Positions 1 to 7,454 of a DNA stretch of 11,140 bases are shown here, piece by piece. Origin of the DNA: Zygnema cylindricum (lineage: Eukaryota; Streptophyta; Zygnematophyceae; Zygnematales; Zygnemataceae). The position numbers and the translations under genes were made by a program. Location: NCBI GenBank assembly GCA_037447655.1, contig JBBHKE010001024.1, positions 1-11,140 of the forward strand. Reading direction: 5' to 3'. The notes beneath the pieces are model-generated. The model was not told where the DNA came from. It worked only from the letters and a program-made list of their open reading frames with translations, and ran no database searches. How positions within the stretch are numbered: position 1 is the first letter of the stretch; each line of letters begins with the position of its first letter.

Positions 1-187
1 AATAAAACTGGCAAAAAAACATTTGGCGTTATCACTGTCGTTAACAAATTGATAAATATGGAAAATGTATCCTAGTTTCACCCTGATATTAGCCTTCTCA
101 ATGTACCAGGCCGATATATCGATTTACAATATGTAAAAAAGACACACGTGGAACATCAACAAGAGGTTTGTAATACATAACAATTGT
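1..187. other. Outer flank of palindromic repeat P1, no gene seen
   Basis: No coding signal is visible. The one recognisable element is a CACGTG hexamer at 146-151. The same hexamer, or a close form, occurs at the matching outer position of the other arms: CACGTG near 912 and 1040, and at 6360 in the mirror copy. This suggests the stretch is the decayed outer part of the left arm of the palindrome centred near 520, with its tRNA-like end lying before the window. Apart from that hexamer I cannot align positions 1-140 convincingly to the other copies. Confidence 0.35.
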
Positions 188-856
188 AAAGAGACATATT
201 TATTTAGTGTCGTACAGAAATTGTACAGATCATTCCTTGGCTAGTGTACCTTCTATTGTACAAAATGTAAGCTACAATATTTTGATTGGTAAATAGGTCA
301 ATAGATAAAGGTTGTGAATAGGATTTTTAAGCTTAGGCATTTTTCGGTACCTCTCTCCTAGAGAACTTTTGTATATTTTTTTTTACTTTTATCAACCATA
401 ACATAGCGCTTAGGTGAGCATTTTCACTGAATCTTTTTGTGGCAAACTCATCAGAGTCTTGCTTTTACTAGGGTGAAGTTGGTCAGTATTACTGCTTGCG
501 TGGGTGGTTGTTATTCTTACTCAAACCAAAGTGGGTTCGGACTATCCTAGAGGCTTAAGTTGAGCTGTGCATTTTGGGCGGCTATAATGTCCCCGAAATT
601 TCACGGCCTAAAAAAAATCGCTCACCTGAGAGGAATGTTATGGCTGATCAAAGTCAGCAAACATGCACGGGATCTCTCTTAAAAAAAGGTACTAGAAAAC
701 TACCTAAGTTTTAACATCTTACTCACAACTCTTATCTAGTAACCTATCTACCAATCAAAATATTGTAATGTACAATTTGTAGATGAGAAGGTAAAATAGC
801 CGTGGTATGATCTGTATTGCTTCTGTACAACATTTATCAAAAATATGTATCTTCCA
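188..856. repeat. Palindromic repeat P1, inner hairpin arms
   Basis: The stretch is a long imperfect inverted repeat. A perfect 17-base block, ACAATATTTTGATTGGT, at 274-290 has its reverse complement at 750-766. A second pair, with the core CCATAACAT and AGGTGAGC, matches 390-424 to 617-651. Both pairs share the same axis near 520. Outer similarity (GTACAGA, ACATATTT) continues to about 188 and 856. The left arm also matches the left arm of P2 (6436-6720) in the series GAGCA, TGAATCT, TTTGTG and AGGGTGA, so this is a repeat family and not a chance hairpin. No coding capacity is seen. It could be a long-TIR or foldback element, or a structured part of a copia LTR. Confidence 0.75.
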
Positions 857-870
857 TGTTCAAAGCCATA

Positions 871-1122
871 GATTTGTCCCCTCCCTGTCTGCTAACCTTT
901 AAAGACTTGTCACGTGTTTATATGTTGGATTTTTTGGCATAAGCTGCCAATATAGCCATTGTGGGATGCCAACGCTCATGTGGGCTGTACTCTCCATGGA
1001 TTTGTCCATTCTCCCTCTTTTGACCTCTAGATACCTACCACGTGTGAATCTGTTGACTTTTTGGGCATAAGCCGCCATAAAAGCCATTTTGAGATACTGA
1101 CGCTCACGCAGACCGCCCACTC
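871..1122 (+). repeat. Two imperfect tandem copies of a 128-base unit
   Basis: The units start with GATTTGTCC at 871 and 999, giving a period of 128. Both continue with a CACGTGT box, a GTTGGA/GTTGAC and TTTTTGG block, GGCATAAGC(T/C)GCCA, AGCCATT, GA(T/C)(G/A)C and (A)CGCTCA. The second unit also resembles the outer arm segment at 7197-7290 (GGCCAAAACGGCCATTCCG region) and its mirror at 6280-6375. The pair is therefore a local duplication of the outer arm segment. The extra 128 bases also explain why the A-box lies further from the palindrome axis here than in P2. Confidence 0.7.
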
Positions 1123-1309
1123 GTAAATTTATAATTACTCTCGTCCATTCGATTTCGGCGGCGGCGCGCAAATTGTTTTTTGCTACTATTTCTACTTTGC
1201 GGCCTTGTATTTTTCACGTTGTATTTTCACCATTTTGACGGTTTGATGTTAAATTAAATATCCGCGTGTGCACTGTTAATATACATATCAAACCTTGTAT
1301 GCGTGTCGA

Positions 1310-1468
1310 TTTTTCTATGACTTAGCGGATAAGGCGAACGACTATTTTAGATTTTGTATGACCTAGGATCAAGTCATGATCGAGGAAAACCTTTTGTTAA
1401 ATACTCATTTTTCTCTTTCTATGCAACACTTTGTATTCTAAAGAGGCAGCCATGGCGTTTTTTCGCTT

Positions 1469-1525
<57 letters not shown>

Positions 1526-1575
1526 ATTTCTCTCTTTTTTTCTCTCTCTTTTTCTCTATCTCTCTTTTTTCCACC
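1310..1575 (+). mobile_element. tRNA-like (SINE-like) module, copy a
   Basis: The module has an A-box-like TAGCGGATAAGG at 1323-1334 and a B-box-like GGATCAAGTC at 1366-1375. A conserved CCATGG core follows at 1450-1455, and then a pyrimidine tail starting at 1471. The order and spacing match copies b (5985-6145, minus) and c (7455-7692, plus). The distance from B box to CCATGG is about 75, 68 and 72 bases in a, b and c. The sequence just upstream (ATCAAACC then ATGCGTGT) also matches copy b, so the module is part of a longer repeat and not a free SINE with clean ends. The box matches are weaker here than in copy c. A pol III role is inference. Confidence 0.5.
1471..1522 (+). repeat. (CT)26 microsatellite
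   Basis: Twenty-six uninterrupted CT dinucleotides are followed by pyrimidine-rich sequence to about 1572. It lies exactly where copy b has a short GA/CT run and copy c has a T run, so it probably grew from the 3' tail of the tRNA-like module. Confidence 0.95.
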
Positions 1576-1619
1576 TTTTGTCTAAAAATTAAACTAGCGA
1601 CCTAAAAAATATTTTTTTT

Positions 1620-1631
1620 CAACACTCCCAT
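1620..1631 (-). other. Polypurine tract and 3' LTR start, copy A
   Basis: On the minus strand, GGGAGTGTTGAA directly follows the end of the RNase H reading frame. GGGAG is the typical copia polypurine tract (priming of plus-strand DNA), and TGTTG is the usual beginning of a copia LTR. The putative border is at 1624/1625. Below it the sequence runs into about 50 AT-rich bases and then the tail of tRNA-like module a. Copy B has the same arrangement. Confidence 0.6.
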
Positions 1632-2033
1632 TAATTTTTTGTCACTTTTAAGTTTCAATTGATACTTCTTTCTACAAAATAACAATTTTGGAGAAAGCAC
1701 AAGTTTTGTCATCATATCCGCTATCATTTCCCCATCTGGTTTGTATTCCAATTTAATAATTTTATTTTCAACTTTCTCACTCACAAAGCTTAACCTGATA
1801 TCTATGTGTTTAGCTTTAAAGTGATGTTTCAGATTTGCTGCGATTGCGATAACAACATTTCACCACTCTTAATAAAATTAAGTTATGGGACTAAGGATTT
1901 GACCCATATTAATTCTTTCTCCGCAGCACATGAGGCCATGTATTCAACCTCGAAAGTGGATTGAGCTACAACCTTTTGTTTCTTGGTGCTCCAAGAGCAA
2001 GCTCCAAACCCGACTTGCAAAACCACCTACGAT
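1632..2033 (-). pseudogene. copia RNase H domain remnant, copy A
   Basis: RNase H removes the RNA strand of the RNA-DNA hybrid during reverse transcription. Visible motifs are CSWSTKKQKVV, AQSTFEVEYMA with the catalytic Glu, a KELIWVKSL helix, IAIAAN, KHIDIRLSFV, and the C-terminal GEMIADMMTK and PKL. The last 60 residues are open; before that, stops and frameshifts are needed. The CDNQ block with its catalytic Asp is lost: only TGT is followed by the GTTATCGCAATCGC that should come after it. Compared with copy B, about 80 residues between the VGG after the RT end and the GACSW block are missing, so the start of RNase H, including its first Asp motif, is deleted. Confidence 0.9.
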
Positions 2034-2960
2034 CTATCTATATGGAATATGTTTCATAAACTCTCTCTCTTATTGAACTATCTGATCATCTAATATTACC
2101 ATTTCTCCCTTTAAGCTTCTGTTAGAAACATTTTTGAACTCCATTGGAGTCAACTGTTGGCTTTCGCCATCTAAAACTTTTCCAACATGTTTTCTATTGT
2201 TTCTTTCTAAATAAATATTATCATCGTCTTTTGTCTTTCTCTTTCCATTTGAAGTCTTAGAATGTATATAGCCTCATCTTGAACCTTCATATCAAACCGA
2301 CTCCTCAAATCCTTTTTTTAACTTTTTGATCTTTTCAATTGACTTACTCAAGACTAATGGATCATCAACATAGATATAAATAAAAATGACACCATTCTTA
2401 AATTTACACAAATAGATAGAAGGATCAGAAGTGATTTGCATTTATCCAAGGTTAGTCAAAAACTCATCCAATTTGATATTCCACTACCATGGCGCTTGCT
2501 TTAGTCTATAAAAAGAATTAATCAACTTGCACACTTTACTCTCTTGTCCATTCTCCTCAAAGAATTTTGGTTGCTTCATGAAAATTTCTTCCTCCAATTA
2601 CCTGTGAAGAAAAGTTGTTTTATCATCCATTTGGTGAACCCCTATGTTTTTCGATAATTGCCACACTAAGGAGAATTTTGAACGAAGGAAATTTGACTAC
2701 CGGAGCAAAAGTCTCCTCATAATATATCCCCTTTTTCTATGCGTAACCCTTTGCTACTCACCGAGCTTTACATTTTAGAATTGAATTATCCAGGTTTTGT
2801 TTTTAGCTTAAAAACCCCTTTACACCCAATCGATTTTATATCTGGAGAGCATTGCACTAATTCTCATATGTTAGCTTCCACTATAGATGACATTTCCTCA
2901 TTAATATTTTTCATCTATCTACTACTTTTAGAACTATTAATGGTATCAAAATGAGTTTGA
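2034..2960 (-). pseudogene. copia reverse transcriptase remnant, copy A
   Basis: This is the RNA-directed DNA polymerase part of copia pol. On the minus strand, in order, one sees the NEEMSSI start region, FKLKTKPG, YEETFAPVVKFPSFKILL, TTFLHR then LEEEIFMKQPKFF, VCKLINSFYRLKQAPW, LDEFLTNLG, SDPSIYLCKFKNG, and the catalytic YVDD box at 2361-2372 (YVDDPLVLSKSIEKIK). It ends with EREF/ERVYE and PYR before a TAG at 2034-2036. The catalytic Asp pair survives, but several in-frame stops (after LHR, after APW, after NLG) and frameshifts break the frame. About 240-300 residues of RT are represented, close to the usual length for this family. Confidence 0.92.
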
Positions 2961-3001
2961 GGCTCATTCGGGTGTGAAAACTTTGTGAACTTGTTGTTTA
3001 C

Positions 3002-3270
3002 TTATTTTTCTTGAATTCTTTCGCTATTTTTTGCTCTTTCAAATGTAGTTTTCGGTATGGATGGCATCCTCGGATCCTTCTTTGGATGCTCCTTGGCTCC
3101 CCTTTCTCTGGAGGCCGGTTCGGTTGCTTTTTCTCCTCTTTCGTCTGAAGTGGAAAGAATATCTTCTTCCACTTCAAAATTTCCTTCTGTTGTAATTTTA
3201 TTGTCTTGGAGATTTATCTCCCCCCGGTACATCTTGTATTGTAAATATGGTCAGTTTCAAATCTGATTTT
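3002..3270 (-). pseudogene. Charged linker between integrase and RT, copy A
   Basis: A 76-residue open stretch on the minus strand is rich in Glu, Lys, Arg and Ser (EVEEDILSTSDERGEKATEP region, then PKKDPRM and TTFERAK). It lies exactly between the integrase and RT matches. Copia polyproteins carry a poorly conserved acidic and charged hinge at this place, so position and composition support the call, not sequence identity. The open frame read on the plus strand over the same bases is a shadow. Confidence 0.6.
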
Positions 3271-3289
3271 GGCATTTTTTTTGTATTTA

Positions 3290-3835
3290 AATGGATCTAC
3301 AAATTTCCCTTCATCCATTACCACTAGATGCTTTACCAAGATTATATCTTTTTTGTCAAGATCTTAAACTCTGTATCCCTTTATATCATAATCATATCCC
3401 AAAAGGTATATAGGTTTACCCTTTGCATCAAATTTTCACCTGGCTCTATCTTTTTACATAATATAGACCTAACTTCTAAACACTTTGACGTGAAGTACAT
3501 CTAGTTTCATTCATGTCCATCTTTCAAATGATGTTCCATCCTTGACAGTTAACGGACCCTACTTTTGAGATAATTAGCATAGTTCATTGCTTCAACCAAA
3601 TACTGTCTTCGGTTTTTTTTATCAGTTAACATACTAGTAGCAATATCTCTTAAAATTTGATTCAATCTTTAAGCTAACCCTTTTTGTTTCGGGTTTTTAC
3701 TGACTTTTTTCTGATGTTGTATTTACTCATCTTTTAGAAATTCGTCAAAGCTATTAGAAGTGTATTCTCCTCCATTATCACTACTTATTCTTTTAATAAA
3801 AGTTGCCTGAAGCTTTTCTCTCCAATTTTTCATCA
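3290..3835 (-). pseudogene. copia integrase core remnant, copy A
   Basis: Integrase inserts the DNA copy into the chromosome. Minus-strand motifs are IKRISSDNGGEYTSNSFDEF, with the second catalytic Asp codon at 3777-3779, then KNPKQ, KGLA-stop-RLNQILRDIATSML, a KTVWL/EAMNYA-like block, TVKDGTSFERW and KLDVLHVKVF. This matches the DD35E core and the C-terminal DVSHLRVFG-type region of copia integrases. The catalytic Glu in the NG-A-E-R motif is replaced by a TAA stop at 3669-3671, a one-base change from GAA. The N-terminal HHCC zinc finger and the first catalytic Asp are not found, so the upstream half is deleted. Confidence 0.9.
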
Positions 3836-3839
3836 AATA

Positions 3840-4200
3840 AAAGCTCCTCAAACTCCTCATCAAGTGTCTCCATTTCGTCTCCACCAACTTATGAAGCCAC
3901 AAGTGCCTTCTTCTTACATATTTGATTAGAATTTGCCTGTCCCTCTTTCATTTGCATTTGCAGCTCCGCCAATCAGGTGCAATCTACCATGTAGTGCCCA
4001 AAAATTGACATACTCCTTTTCGGGGACCCTTTTTTAATCCCTCATTTTGTCCACCTCTTCCCTCTCCACAAAAGGTTTGTAAAGATTCCTTTCATCTCAA
4101 GTATTCCAATTTTCTCTTGGAGCAAGTGCTTGAATACTAGGATTTCCTTAACGGAGCTCCATAGTATTCTCTAAAACAATGTGGGCACCATAACCTTCTA
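3840..4200 (-). pseudogene. gag C-terminal part with decayed zinc knuckle, copy A
   Basis: On the minus strand, IQALAPREN and then the basic VERGRGGQNEGLKKG run lead to a zinc-knuckle-like block at about 3976-4013. It reads VCQFLG in one frame and GHYMVDC after a one-base shift. The first Cys, the His and the last Cys of a CCHC knuckle are seen, while the second Cys has changed. Basic Gly-Arg-rich sequence before a CCHC knuckle is typical of copia gag, where it binds the packaged RNA. The next stretch, DEMETLDEEFEELLFDEKLE, is acidic and leads straight into integrase, so protease (the D-S/T-G motif) is missing. Confidence 0.7.
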
Positions 4201-4489
4201 GAGATTGGATACATCCAACATCAATAGCATTTGCCTCGGGTTGTTAAACAGCCCCTACCACTACAAATTCAATAGCTATCCGTGTGACTTTCTCCTTCCC
4301 CTTCACCATCCCTTTGTCTATCAAGATGCTTTCGCAATCATCATCTACCTCCCGTGCCTCTGCATATCATCCTACAAATCGACTCTATTAAAACCTCTAT
4401 TAAAACCTAGTGGAACTCCCACATTTGTGAAACCTCTATTAAACCTAGTGGAACTCTCACATTTGCAGGTGCCAACCGCACATGACCAC
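4201..4489 (-). pseudogene. Probable middle of gag, copy A; unrecognised
   Basis: The position between the two gag matches implies gag middle sequence, but I see no motif in any minus-strand frame. The plus-strand open frame covering 4205-4645 has no recognisable domain, crosses the boundary between gag and the inserted repeat arm, and is taken as chance. The stretch contains the 39-base tandem repeat described separately. Confidence 0.35.
4391..4467. repeat. Two tandem copies of a 38-39-base unit
   Basis: The units start at 4391 and 4430, each beginning AAACCTCTATTAAA and containing CCTAGTGGAACTC and CACATTTG. They differ by one indel and a few substitutions. A partial third start (CTCTATTAAAA) precedes the first unit at about 4383. 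This is probably a recent slippage duplication in dead gag sequence. Confidence 0.9.
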
Positions 4490-4612
4490 TCACATTGCCC
4501 CAAAGTCGTTTTTCAAAAAGTGCACCCTCATCATAGTTCCCAGTATATGAACCTCGTTCCATTGAAAATGGGCACTTTCAAGGGTGGGCACATAACCTGT
4601 TACTCTGTGACC
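4490..4612 (-). pseudogene. gag N-terminal domain piece, copy A
   Basis: The minus-strand reading PTLESAHFQWNEV, then TMMRVHFLKNDFGAM fits the copia gag pattern of a Phe, a short Gly/Asn loop, a Trp-like position, an Arg-Met-x-x-(Phe/Leu) helix and a Asn-Asp-(Leu/Phe) end. The DNA TCCATTGAAAAT at about 4558 is shared with gag of copy B at about 9619. It continues the gag start at 4998-5086, from which it is separated by the inserted palindromic arm. Confidence 0.65.
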
Positions 4613-4997
4613 TCTATTAGCCCAAAGAGTATCCAACTTATATGAAGCCTCTACGATGATATTTGCCCTTTTGACTTTCTCAGTGAGTATGTGCACTTCC
4701 GCGTACTAGTATATTAACCACTTTACCTCTTGTGGAATTGCCCGTTCTATGGAGCCAAATGCTAAAAGAATCACTTTATTTGTTCCTTAAGCAGTAAGAT
4801 ATGGTTGTCCAAAGATGGCTTATAAATACAAAGGTCACCTAGGGAGAGGCGCCTCAAAAAACTCTAAGTCCATAAGCCTCTACTCACACCAATCTACTAC
4901 TAAACCCTAAACAAATGGGAGGACTCTATAGTACAAGAAGGTACAGTGGCCGATATACTTCTTGTACGACCATTGTTTGGCTTGGCCTTTTAGTTGA
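4613..4997 (+). repeat. Single palindromic-repeat arm inserted in gag
   Basis: The stretch matches one arm of the palindromic family, in the same direction as the right arm of P2. Shared blocks, in order, are GAAGCCTCT (about 4640), AAAAGAATCACT (4769), TTATAAATACAAAGGTCACCTAGG(GA) (about 4821), CTAAGTCC..AAGCCTCTACTCAC (about 4863), AGAAGGTAC, GGCCGATATACTT, TGTACGACC and GGCCTTTT (about 4984). No mirror arm is seen on its other side, so this is half of the palindrome. It interrupts gag of copy A and extends its reading frame with unrelated residues. Confidence 0.7.
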
Positions 4998-5086
4998 CGC
5001 TTGTGTGCTTGGGAGCCATGGTTCCTTTGTTGTTCCACGACCACCGGTGTAGGTGAAGCTGTAGCAGTAGTAGTAGAAGTAGACAT
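4998..5086 (-). pseudogene. gag N terminus, copy A
   Basis: The start codon is at 5084-5086, about 57 bases downstream of the primer-binding site, as expected for gag. The first residues MSTSTTTATASPTPVVVEQQ parallel MSTSTAIVAAPPAPLVIEQH of copy B. Low-complexity Ser/Thr/Ala starts followed by a Val-Val-Glu block are common in copia gag. After about 30 residues the frame runs into the inserted palindromic arm and stops at 4907. The rest of the domain continues at 4612. Confidence 0.7.
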
Positions 5087-5142
5087 GATACACTTACAGA
5101 AGCTATCAAGAATCATACCAAATGTCTAGTTTGTAAAAGCTC

Positions 5143-5156
5143 ACTAAATCTGATAC
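5143..5156 (-). other. Primer-binding site remnant, copy A
   Basis: The minus strand reads TTGTATCAGATTTAG. The plant copia site complementary to initiator Met-tRNA begins TGGTATCAGAG, and nine of the first eleven bases agree (second and eleventh differ). It lies between the LTR-like block and the gag start, which is the correct place. Confidence 0.6.
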
Positions 5157-5157
5157 A

Positions 5158-5899
5158 AAGTTCCAAACTTCACCAAACAATACCATAGTATTGAAGATCA
5201 CAAACACAGAAAGCTCCTATATTTTCAACATAATTGATCTTACGCTATCAAAGATATGATACTCAGAAGTTTTCGAAAAAATGTTTACAAGCTTCATTAT
5301 CTAGAAGACAGGATACAAAAAATAATATAAGTCCTTATTCTTATACTCACAGTAAGTATTTAATTCTAATTGTCCTATTACATAGTAATAAATGATATAC
5401 TAGTACTATACTTATAAAACAAGTGTACGTGAGAGAAACGTCCAAAAACCAAATAACACCATAAACTAAACATGCTTAATCACACTAAAAATTAATCCAT
5501 TGCCGTACAACCAACATTACAAATATATATTCAAATAAATATCGTACAAATATTCACTGCTTGTTGAGTAATTAATGTTTAGATGCGCTCATCCGATTGT
5601 TGCAAAAACACTTGCGAGCTTAGTTAGTTGTGGTCCCCTTATGAATCTCGTTCTTTGACTTCAAACATATCAACTGTGGTTGCGTGTCTTGTAGAGGACC
5701 ATTTTCCAAAATAGTCACTCTTCTCTTTGTCCTTTAGATCATCCGACTTTGTTCGTCCGTCATGTGATACGTGGTACTGCTTGTCCGTGACTTTTCATAG
5801 TATCTATGCGTTTATGTGGTGACAAAGCGTATTCCTGTAATGTACACTACAGGTTCTTGTACTTTTGCTACCATCACACTATTAGAGGTAAGTAAAACA
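5158..5899 (-). mobile_element. LTR-like block 5' of gag, copy A
   Basis: This non-coding stretch is homologous to 9803-10512. Shared blocks, in order, are GTTCCAAA near the primer-binding site, ATAATTGA, GAAAAAATG, TGTGGTCCCC (about 5630 and 10245), TTTCCAAAATA (about 5703 and 10406), GTACACT, TTGTAC and AGAGGTAAGTA. Identity stops at about 5899 and 10512. Two matching blocks located just before two gag starts are expected for the 3' portion of the same LTR. Whether the LTR ends at 5899 or continues through the palindromic block to 7741 is discussed under findings. Confidence 0.65.
5411..5420 (-). promoter_or_regulatory. Possible LTR TATA box
   Basis: On the minus strand, GTTTTATAAG lies about 330 bases before the gag start, inside the LTR-like block. 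Position and sequence fit an RNA polymerase II TATA box for the element's transcript. I find no clear equivalent in copy B, and AT-rich DNA gives many chance matches. Confidence 0.25.
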
Positions 5900-5984
5900 A
5901 TGAACCACCTAATGGTTTTCTTTGAGTACTTTATACGTTTGAAGAAAAGGTAATTAAAAGTTCACTTTGCTATTTTAGTTAGGA

Positions 5985-6145
5985 TCTAAAAAGAGAGAGA
6001 GAGGCTGAAAGATAGGCCATGGCTATCGCCTTACTCAGAAGGTGGCAAGCTAAAGTAGATGGCGTTTTTCCAAAATCTTACCCTGGCTAGCATTTAAACT
6101 TGGGCTTAGTGAAACCGGTTTAGCCTGACGCCTTATCTAGTATGT
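5985..6145 (-). mobile_element. tRNA-like (SINE-like) module, copy b
   Basis: Read on the minus strand, CTAGATAAGGCG (A-box-like, 6129-6140) is followed about 30 bases on by AGTTTAAATGC (B-box-like, 6090-6100). Then come CCATGG at 6017-6022, with TAAGGCGATAG just before it, and a short CT run at about 5991-6003. ATAAGGCG resembles the D-arm of arginine-type tRNAs. It is the mirror partner of copy c in the palindrome and is more decayed in the B box. The 35 bases upstream also match copy a. Confidence 0.5.
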
Positions 6146-6179
6146 TCTTGAAGAAACGATACATGCATGAGGTTTGATA

Positions 6180-6435
6180 AATACTCAATCAATGATGCAA
6201 GGGCTAAATCGCCCGAAATTGACAAGGACGTGTATTAAAAACAATTCATGCATGGACACGAAGCCGAACTGTGTAAATAAATTTGATCGGACGGCCGTTG
6301 TTGGAGTCGCCACCCGGAATGAGCTTTTGGCGACCTTTGGAGACAACATCATGCAATGCCACGTGGCACCACATTAATGGATACCAGAGAAGATGGGAGG
6401 AGGAACCATAGCTCTCGATTTGGCAGGCGTCACCT
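6180..6435 (-). repeat. Outer arm segment of P2, left
   Basis: In minus-strand reading this resembles 7197-7454: a CACGTGGCA box at 6360, then GGTCGCCAAAAGC, TCATTCCG, GGCGAC, and ACGGCCGTCCGATCAAA, against GGCCAAAACGGCCATTCCG, GGCGGTGA and CGTCGCCGGATTCAAA. It is richer in CpG than its surroundings, as is its partner. The open frame on the plus strand at 6174-6377 is not supported by any domain. Positions 6376-6435 are an unmatched spacer before the inner arm. Confidence 0.5.
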
Positions 6436-7135
6436 TGAAGGCCATGTCATACAAATTTCGTATAACAAATACTTCGGCCTCTATACCTTTTTGTAATATG
6501 TACCTTCTTCTAATATACAGTGTTCCTATTGGACTAGGGTTTACTAGTAGGTAGCTTTGAGTAGATAGACGAGGAGTTACTGAGATTTGGGTATCTCTCT
6601 CTAAGAGAGCTTGTAGATATAAAGGTCATCTAGGGGAGCAATTTATGTGATTCTATTTGTGTTCGGCTCAAGGGAGTTTGGCCTTCACAAGGGTGAGGGT
6701 GGTTCATTTTCCGTTTGACTCAGGGGAGTCGGCCCATAACCTGCAATTTTGTGTCCTCCATTGAACTACAAATTTAGGAAGCCTCTTGATAGCTTTTAAT
6801 TAACCCAATTTAGCCACAACCACTCCTACCCAATAGGACAATTTCACAATTTGACTCCACCCGTATGCAACTTGGACTCCTCTAATTTCGTAGCAAAAAG
6901 AATCACTAATAACGGCCAACCAGCAAATTCATTAGGAGGTGGCAAAGATGCCAAGTTTATACAAAAACTCTATAAGAGAGAGAGGTTCCTACCTACTAAA
7001 TTCCTTAAGTCCTAAACCCCTCTCACAACCCCTATCTACTATCGTAGGAACCAATGACACAACTTTAAAGTACAGAAAGGTACTACGACCGATGTACTTT
7101 GTGTACGACCTGTTTATGAAAAGGCCATTGAATGG
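6436..7135. repeat. Inner hairpin arms of P2
   Basis: The left arm is about 6436-6720 and the right arm, reversed, is 7135-6800. From outside inward the shared steps are AAGGCC, CATA, TCGTA, ATACTTCGG/GTACATCGG, ACCTTT, TAGTAG(G/A)TAGG, TTGAG/TGAGAG, a (A/T)CTCTCTCT run, TGTATA/TGTAGATA, GTGATTCT(A/T)TTTG, GGAGT and GGGTGGA/GGGTGGT. Nearly all the DNA is used by the two arms, with a loop of under about 100 bases. The open frames at 6939-7229 and 7132-7455 on the plus strand cross repeat boundaries and carry no known domain. Confidence 0.7.
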
Positions 7136-7194
7136 ACGGGTCTCTTTGTTTTACTCGTCCTTTTGCTCCTCAAGATTCTTGCTCCTCAATGTTA

Positions 7195-7454
7195 TCTCGC
7201 CATGTGGCGCCAGGTCACGTCACGCCTGAAAACGGCCAAAACGGCCATTCCGCGATCTTGGCGGTGATACGCGTCGCCGGATTCAAACCAGATTTTAGTA
7301 TTGGTTTTCGAAAACAAATGTCCGGCTCATTTGTTTTGTGTGTGACGTGTCGTACCGTATTTTATGAAGAGTCTAAGCATTCTGTCCGTAATGTCGTTAA
7401 TTGGATAAGATCCTCTAAACAACATTTAGTAAATATCACACCTCATGTAATGTA
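7195..7454 (+). repeat. Outer arm segment of P2, right
   Basis: The segment starts with CCATGTGGCG and continues with GGCCAAAACGGCCATTCCGC, GGCGGTGA, CGTCGCCGGATTCAAACC and then AT-rich sequence to the tRNA-like start. It is the mirror of 6435-6180, and its first 90 bases resemble 1035-1122. CpG is frequent here compared with the AT-rich surroundings. No gene is seen. Confidence 0.5.

Larger units (their letters stand above)
1602..5899 (-). mobile_element. Degenerate Ty1/copia retrotransposon, copy A
   Basis: Read on the minus strand, the order is LTR-like sequence (5899-5158), primer-binding site, gag start (5086), gag pieces, integrase, charged linker, reverse transcriptase, RNase H, polypurine tract and LTR start (1624). 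Integrase before reverse transcriptase defines the Ty1/copia (Pseudoviridae) order. Many stops and frameshifts, the loss of protease and the first half of integrase, and an inserted palindromic arm in gag show that it is long dead. Only the direction and order are firm. The outer limit depends on how much of the palindromic block counts as LTR. Confidence 0.85.

Noticed and set aside
188-856. Ordinary MITE as the full explanation of P1
   Set aside because: Similarity between copies continues well outside these limits into the outer segment and tRNA-like module, so a simple short MITE does not explain the pattern.
899-1171. 90-residue open frame on the minus strand
   Set aside because: It overlaps the 128-base tandem repeat and P1 outer arm, has no domain, and its length is unremarkable for this stretch.
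2739-2954. 71-residue plus-strand frame with hydrophobic stretches
   Set aside because: It lies opposite the start of the copia RT, which has clear motifs on the minus strand.
3057-3266. Plus-strand frame with a hydrophobic, Ser-rich reading
   Set aside because: It is the reverse-strand shadow of the charged integrase-RT linker, which fits the copia order on the minus strand.
4391-4467. CRISPR-like or satellite array
   Set aside because: There are only two full units with no spacers; simple slippage duplication suffices.
4205-4645. 146-residue open frame on the plus strand
   Set aside because: It lies opposite copia gag, includes the 39-base tandem repeat and crosses into the inserted arm. 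The composition is not protein-like and no domain is seen.
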